From Chitinophagales bacterium (GTDB lineage: Bacteria; Bacteroidota; Bacteroidia; Chitinophagales; Chitinophagaceae), in contig JACJXP010000002.1 of NCBI GenBank assembly GCA_020636575.1, forward strand, positions 554,976 to 618,975: a stretch of DNA of 64,000 nt. Reading direction: 5' to 3'. The position numbers and the translations under genes were made by a program. Below, one piece after another: positions 60,077-64,000 of the stretch. The notes below the pieces were generated by a model. The model worked only from the letters and a program-made list of their open reading frames with translations, did no database searches and was not told the DNA's origin. Position 1 is the stretch's first letter. The number at the start of each line of letters is the position of its first letter.

Positions 60077-60092
60077 CCGAAATTTTTTGCAG

Positions 60093-61304
60093 ATGAATCT
60101 CCATGAATACCAGGCCAAAGAGTTACTGAAAAAATACAATGTTCCCGTTCAGGATGGCTATGCCTGCACCACTGTGCAGGAGGCTGAAGATGCTTATCGC
60201 CAGATCAAAACACAGACAGGTAGCAAGTTTGCCGTCATTAAGGCACAAATACATGCCGGTGGCCGTGGTAAGGGAACCATCAAAGAAAATGGCATCAATG
60301 GAGTAAAAGTGGCCAAGTCGCTGGAAGATGTAAGGGAATTTGCTGAAAAATTACTGGGCGGTACCCTTGTAACCGTGCAAACCGGCCCTGCCGGTAAAAT
60401 GGTGAACAAAATATTTGTGGCGGCCGATATGTATTATGACGGCCCCAGTGAAAGGCAGGAATTCTATCTGTCTATATTACTCGACCGCAGCAAGGGGCAG
60501 AATGTGATCATGTACAGCACAGAAGGCGGAATGAATATTGAGGATGTGGCGCATGAAACGCCGGAAAAAATATTCAAAGAGTGGGTACACCCTGCCGGTG
60601 GGCTGCAACCTTTCCAGGCAAGAAAGATCGCCTTTAACCTGGGACTAAAAGGAGAAGCATTTAAGAACTGTACCAAATTTGTGACCAACCTGTATAATGC
60701 TTATGTAGGGCTTGATTGTTCCATGCTGGAGATAAACCCGCTGTTTAAAGCAGCAGATGATAAGATACTGGCCGTAGATTGTAAAATGAACCTGGATGAT
60801 AATGCGCTGATGCGTCATCCTGATCTTAACTCATTAAGAGATATTACCGAAGAAGATCCTACGGAAGTAGAAGCCGGTAAGCATAACCTGAACTTTGTAA
60901 AACTGGATGGCAATGTAGGTTGTATGGTAAATGGTGCAGGTTTAGCAATGGCTACCATGGATATGATCAAACTGAGTGGTGGTGAACCTGCCAACTTTTT
61001 GGATGTGGGTGGTACGGCCAATGCACAAACCGTAGAAGCCGGTTTTAAGATCATATTGAAAGACCCCGCAGTAAAAGCTATCCTTATCAACATTTTTGGT
61101 GGTATCGTTCGTTGCGACCGTGTGGCGCAGGGTGTTATTGATGCTTATAAGAATTTGGGCAATATCAATATCCCGATCATTGTAAGATTGCAGGGTACCA
61201 ATGCGGTAGAAGCTAAAAAACTGATTGATGAAAGCGGCCTTAAAGTAGAATCAGCCATTTTATTGAGTGAAGCAGCTGATCTGGTGAAGAAGGCAGTAGC
61301 TTAA
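60093..61304 (+). CDS. sucC: succinate-CoA ligase (ADP-forming) beta subunit
   Basis: A 403-residue SucC: NLHEYQAKELLKKYNVPVQDGYA at the N-terminus, ATP-grasp segments FAVIKAQIHAGGRGKGTIKENGINGVKV, QEFYLSILLDRSKGQNVIMYSTEGGMNIEDVAHETPE, LEINPLF, and the CoA-ligase-type C-terminal domain with GGTANAQTVEAGFKIILKDP and INIFGGIVRCDRVAQGVIDA. It couples succinyl-CoA cleavage to nucleotide phosphorylation in the TCA cycle. The ATG at 60093 is preferred over a TTG at 60087. sucD is not in the window, so the subunits are unlinked here. A terminator follows. Confidence 0.95.
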   Translation: MNLHEYQAKELLKKYNVPVQDGYACTTVQEAEDAYRQIKTQTGSKFAVIKAQIHAGGRGKGTIKENGINGVKVAKSLEDVREFAEKLLGGTLVTVQTGPAGKMVNKIFVAADMYYDGPSERQEFYLSILLDRSKGQNVIMYSTEGGMNIEDVAHETPEKIFKEWVHPAGGLQPFQARKIAFNLGLKGEAFKNCTKFVTNLYNAYVGLDCSMLEINPLFKAADDKILAVDCKMNLDDNALMRHPDLNSLRDITEEDPTEVEAGKHNLNFVKLDGNVGCMVNGAGLAMATMDMIKLSGGEPANFLDVGGTANAQTVEAGFKIILKDPAVKAILINIFGGIVRCDRVAQGVIDAYKNLGNINIPIIVRLQGTNAVEAKKLIDESGLKVESAILLSEAADLVKKAVA

Positions 61305-61340
61305 TACTACCCTGCGTTTGACGATGGGTAAACTTATATA

Positions 61341-61365
61341 TCCCGGCCTTGCGCCGGGATTTTTA
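61341..61365 (+). terminator. intrinsic terminator after sucC
   Basis: TCCCGGC (61341-61347) and GCCGGGA (61353-61359) form a stem with loop CTTGC, followed by a T run. Confidence 0.88.
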
Positions 61366-61479
61366 GTAAGTAGTGATTTGGTCATTGACGCCGTAACAAT
61401 ACAAAATGCGTAGGATTAAGTCATTGAAATTCAATGTCACTTTTTAATAAAATAGCCAAAAGAACGGCGTAAATTTATG

Positions 61480-61490
61480 TGTTGGCTGCT
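61480..61490. repeat. cassette-type inverted repeat, left arm
   Basis: TGTTGGCTGCT lies 18 bases before the SMI1/KNR4 gene. Its exact reverse complement AGCAGCCAACA is at 62410-62420, just after the gene's stop codon. Confidence 0.6.
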
Positions 61491-61508
61491 ATGCTTTGAC
61501 AACCCTCT

Positions 61509-62405
61509 ATGGTAACATTCTTAATTATTATCGGCTGCATTATTCTGACAATTGTCGGACTTGCATTTTATTCAATTAACTCAAGGCGACCAAAGTTTTT
61601 CCGAGGAAACCTGAAAGCATTTGAAAAAAGTCTTTATCAAGAGTTAGAAATAAAATTGCCATCAACTGTTGGACAACTCATACCACAGCAACTCAATTAT
61701 TTAAAACGTGGCGTTAGACTTTACTTTGACAAAAGTTATACACTTGAACTTTACGAAGACAAAGCAAATCCATTACCCAATGACATCCTTTTTAATCGTA
61801 AAGACGAGTTTAAATTGAGCACCATTTCATTTTCGCATAATGACACAAAATATAAAGCTGAATTCAAAACATATTCGGGTATGCTTTATGGGCTTACGGT
61901 GAGACCTAGTCCAAGAAAAATATTAGGAGCAACAATCAAAACCTTTGACAAGTTTACACTAAACAATGACCCTACCGAAAAGCTGGATTTAGAAATCATA
62001 ACAGAATACTATGGTGACACAGATACATTCAATGGGGCATTGCAAGAACTAAATCAAAAGCATAAGATAAGTCGTATTCAAAAACCACTCCCTGAAAAAC
62101 AAAGGCAATTATTTATAAAACTTAGCGACACAAAATTCCCAGACGACTATCTTTCATTATGTGAGCAAACAAACGGTTTTAATATTAATGACGTAAGTGT
62201 TTTTGGTTTAGGAACATTTCAATCTGTTTCACTTGACGATGACAATTACTTAATGCTTGCAGAAAAAGGTAATGGTTGCTTATCAATCAAGCAATCTAAA
62301 AGGACGACAAAACTTAAATTTCATTCTTACGAAGATGAAACAGATATTAGAGATTTGGGTGACAATTTCCTGAAAGCATTAGACACATTTGTGGCGACAG
62401 AGTAG
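61509..62405 (+). CDS. membrane-anchored protein with C-terminal SMI1/KNR4-like domain
   Basis: A 298-residue protein with one N-terminal transmembrane helix (VTFLIIIGCIILTIVGLAFYSI). The N-terminal soluble part is beta-rich (FKLSTISFSHNDTKYKAEFKTYSGMLYGLTVRP). The C-terminal part (about 190-298) has the SMI1/KNR4 (SUKH) look: LFIKLSDTKFPDDYLSLCEQTNGFNINDVSVFGLGTF, then YLMLAEKGNGCLSIKQ. SUKH proteins are often immunity proteins of toxin systems, but no toxin gene is visible. The gene is flanked by an 11-bp inverted repeat and lies in an accessory segment. Confidence 0.7.
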   Translation: MVTFLIIIGCIILTIVGLAFYSINSRRPKFFRGNLKAFEKSLYQELEIKLPSTVGQLIPQQLNYLKRGVRLYFDKSYTLELYEDKANPLPNDILFNRKDEFKLSTISFSHNDTKYKAEFKTYSGMLYGLTVRPSPRKILGATIKTFDKFTLNNDPTEKLDLEIITEYYGDTDTFNGALQELNQKHKISRIQKPLPEKQRQLFIKLSDTKFPDDYLSLCEQTNGFNINDVSVFGLGTFQSVSLDDDNYLMLAEKGNGCLSIKQSKRTTKLKFHSYEDETDIRDLGDNFLKALDTFVATE

Positions 62406-62409
62406 CACA

Positions 62410-62660
62410 AGCAGCCAACATTGGTTTTGCCAATAGTGGGGCTGGACATTGGAACAATCAGCAGCGGTAATTCTATTGTGCTGTGGTTCGGGGCTCGACG
62501 AATAAAGCCCAGCTTTAGTTCTTAACATTTAACTTTATCAAAAAGCCAGGCAGCGGTTCCGGCGGACGGAATACCAATTCCCAACCTGCACAAAGCCCTG
62601 CTCATTGGCGGTAATTTAGTAGAGCCGTATGCAATTTGAAAACCTATAGCATCCATGTTT
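62410..62660. repeat. cassette-type intergenic repeat, copy 1 and following non-coding block
   Basis: This begins AGCAGCCAACATTGG and includes a small hairpin (ATTGG-TTTTG-CCAAT), GTGGGGCTGGAC and further GC-rich imperfect palindromes (CGGGGCTCG, TTCCGGCGGACGGAA). No ORF is supported between 62406 and 62668. The first about 36 bases recur at 63965-64000. Confidence 0.6.
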
Positions 62661-62668
62661 AAAATTTC

Positions 62669-63382
62669 ATGATAAGGCTTACATTTATAATTACTCTCTT
62701 AGTTTGTTCCACTTTCTCTTTTGGACAGACCAAAATCTTAAATGGTGTGCTACAACAAAATGGCGACACATCATTTTGGTACAAGTATCAAAATATAGTC
62801 ATTAAAGATTTATCGCTTACTAGGCTTGACACTACTTCATCTTCATTCTATTTCAGAATTTGGAAAGCCAATCAAGTACTTGACATTTGGAAAACAATTG
62901 ACAATTCTTCTTTTGGTCTATTGACTTCCTGGGTGGCCGAGCAAACTCCTGCCAAAGAAAAACCAACAGAAAGAATATTAATTGACAAAAAAACTTTGCA
63001 AAGCGACACAGTTCACCAAATACTTGACTTAATCGCTAAAACTCAAATTATAAGCTTACCAACGGACGATTCGATTAAAGGGTGGAAGCATGGATTTGAC
63101 GGTGTAACTTATATCACGGAGTTTTCATCAAATGTGTATTATTCATTTAAAACATACTGGACCCCAAAAGCCCAAGACACAACCCTAAAAGAAGCAAAAC
63201 AAGTTCAGTTTTTCGTAGACAAAATCTTTGAACTATCGAACGGTGTGACAACCTGGAAAATGTTTGAAAAAAATATCCCTTATGAATGTTATAATGTGGG
63301 TGGAAGCATAACTTGTAAAATCGTGACAAAAAGAGAAAAAAGAAAGTTTGCCAAAGAACGAAAAAACTACCGCCAACAGTAG
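62669..63382 (+). CDS. exported hypothetical protein
   Basis: A 237-residue protein with a signal peptide (LTFIITLLVCSTFSFGQ). The body has no recognised motif (QNIVIKDLSLTRLDTTSSSFYFRIWKANQVLDIWKTID; GVTYITEFSSNVYYSFKTYWTPKAQDTTLKEAKQVQFFVDKIFEL). Two Cys near the C-terminus (YECYNVGGSITCKIV) could form a disulfide, followed by a basic tail. AT-rich codon use matches its accessory neighbours. It is followed after one base by GTTGGCTGC (63383-63391). Confidence 0.65.
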   Translation: MIRLTFIITLLVCSTFSFGQTKILNGVLQQNGDTSFWYKYQNIVIKDLSLTRLDTTSSSFYFRIWKANQVLDIWKTIDNSSFGLLTSWVAEQTPAKEKPTERILIDKKTLQSDTVHQILDLIAKTQIISLPTDDSIKGWKHGFDGVTYITEFSSNVYYSFKTYWTPKAQDTTLKEAKQVQFFVDKIFELSNGVTTWKMFEKNIPYECYNVGGSITCKIVTKREKRKFAKERKNYRQQ

Positions 63383-63424
63383 GTTGGCTGCCATACAAAC
63401 GGAATTATCAAAATATTTTCAAGT

Positions 63425-63946
63425 ATGACTAAATCAATATTATTTGTAATTGTTTTCTGCCCCGTGACACATTGTTCATTTTCACAGACTGACACAACCT
63501 CTCTTTCAGTCACTTCGGATATTTTCACTAAAATTGAAAAAAATGTAAAAGATTTTAAATTAGACACAACTGCTGCTCCTGATGACAAAATCACAAGAAA
63601 AATAATGGAGCTAAGAAATTTAAGAGGAGGTTTTAATATTAATGAAGCGGTTGATTTTAAAATTGAAGAAGACAAACATAAAAATGAAATACCCAAAGCA
63701 GAAATAGAAAAATTTGCCAGCTTTTTTAAGTCCGGGGATGGGGAAAAATGGTTAGACAATGCGACAGTTTGGATTTACAGGCAACATTTTAGTTATAACG
63801 AATTAAAAAAACTCGTTAAGTTCTATAAAACATCAGCAGGACAAAAAATGGCGACCGAATTTCCAATTATCATGATGCAGTCATTAACAGCAGCAGAAAT
63901 GATTAAGAACATATATATACAAAAGCAAAAAAATAAGATGGAGTAA
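63425..63946 (+). CDS. exported DUF2059-like protein
   Basis: A 173-residue protein with a signal peptide (KSILFVIVFCPVTHCSFSQ) and a C-terminal helical region of DUF2059 type: HFSYNELKKLVKFYKTSAGQKMATEFPIIMMQSLTAAEMIKNIYIQKQKNK. The preceding part is charged and mostly helical. Unknown function. It is bounded by GTTGGCTGC (63383-63391) upstream and GCAGCCAAC (63966-63974) downstream. Confidence 0.72.
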   Translation: MTKSILFVIVFCPVTHCSFSQTDTTSLSVTSDIFTKIEKNVKDFKLDTTAAPDDKITRKIMELRNLRGGFNINEAVDFKIEEDKHKNEIPKAEIEKFASFFKSGDGEKWLDNATVWIYRQHFSYNELKKLVKFYKTSAGQKMATEFPIIMMQSLTAAEMIKNIYIQKQKNKME

Positions 63947-63964
63947 ATTAGGGAGGAGAAGTAC

Positions 63965-64000
63965 AGCAGCCAACAGGTGGTTTGGCAATATGGCGGGGCT
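63965..64000. repeat. cassette-type intergenic repeat, copy 2 (cut by the window end)
   Basis: AGCAGCCAACAGGTGGTTTG and following GCAATATGGCGGGGCT resemble the start of the repeat at 62410 with a few indels. The remainder lies beyond the window. Confidence 0.55.

Noticed and set aside
61480..62420. Firm identification as an integron cassette
   Set aside because: The repeat core GTTGGCT departs from GTTRRRY, attC-like left and right arms do not alternate regularly between all three genes, and no integrase gene is in the window; kept only as a hypothesis.

Overview
The window is a chromosomal stretch of a Bacteroidota bacterium, most likely Chitinophagaceae or a close relative. The evidence is the AT-leaning composition, the miaB - sigma-54 activator - lptE - secG gene order, many phylum-typical families (DUF2911, DUF4199, DUF1080, HYC_CC_PP, Porin_10-like, TonB receptor with carboxypeptidase-like N-terminus), and -7 promoter boxes of the TAnnTTTG type. 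All assignments come from reading the sequence; no database search was run.

Layout. 1-6.3 kb: envelope and housekeeping genes (MiaB tail, sigma-54 activator, LptE, SecG, MltG, YihY/BrkB, redoxin). 6.3-14.2 kb: TlpA-like protein, TrmH, methylmalonate-semialdehyde dehydrogenase, a membrane class III cyclase, sulfatase, ThuA, class III aminotransferase and PanD; the last two plus the dehydrogenase suggest beta-alanine metabolism. 14.3-24.1 kb: a patchier accessory zone with a NERD protein, a frameshifted membrane protein, Tat-exported sugar-type oxidoreductases, an APC permease, a methyltransferase and a DUF559 nuclease set inside two families of dispersed non-coding repeats. 24.1-32.9 kb: small stress/accessory genes, with four SRPBCC proteins, two VOC proteins and an ArsR regulator in one run, SnoaL-like and DUF1801 proteins, and a voltage-gated-type K+ channel carrying a zinc ribbon.

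32.9-34.3 kb is the most unusual locus: two intact tRNA-Pro genes (CGG and GGG anticodons) on the minus strand enclose eight tandem 113-135 bp units, each made of the 3' half of a tRNA-Pro-like molecule plus its own intrinsic terminator. Next to it a GIY-YIG nuclease gene sits between a matching tRNA 5' half and the intact tRNA-Pro(GGG).

34.4-47.7 kb: a dihydroorotase homologue without the metal-binding HxH, then a surface polysaccharide cluster. It has two glycosyltransferases, the GDP-D-glycero-D-manno-heptose pathway (HddA, GmhA and an HddC-GmhB fusion), a Wzm/Wzt-type ABC exporter and a GT17 enzyme, followed by a glutamine amidotransferase / ATP-grasp-like / cupin trio. 47.8-56.2 kb: metal handling on the minus strand: a DtxR-type regulator with a membrane anchor, FeoA, a FeoB broken by several frameshifts, a TonB receptor with an N-terminal HMA domain, a TlpA-like protein, an HMA protein with a cysteine-rich repeat tail, and an HYC_CC_PP protein. 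56.2-61.3 kb: putative porin, purine nucleoside phosphorylase, a lipoprotein, SucC. 61.4-64 kb: small accessory genes, two of them bounded by inverted repeats of a TGTTGGCTGCT-type motif, resembling gene cassettes.

Short GC-rich palindromes recur throughout, including one in frame inside a glycosyltransferase gene and one inside a tRNA-like T arm.
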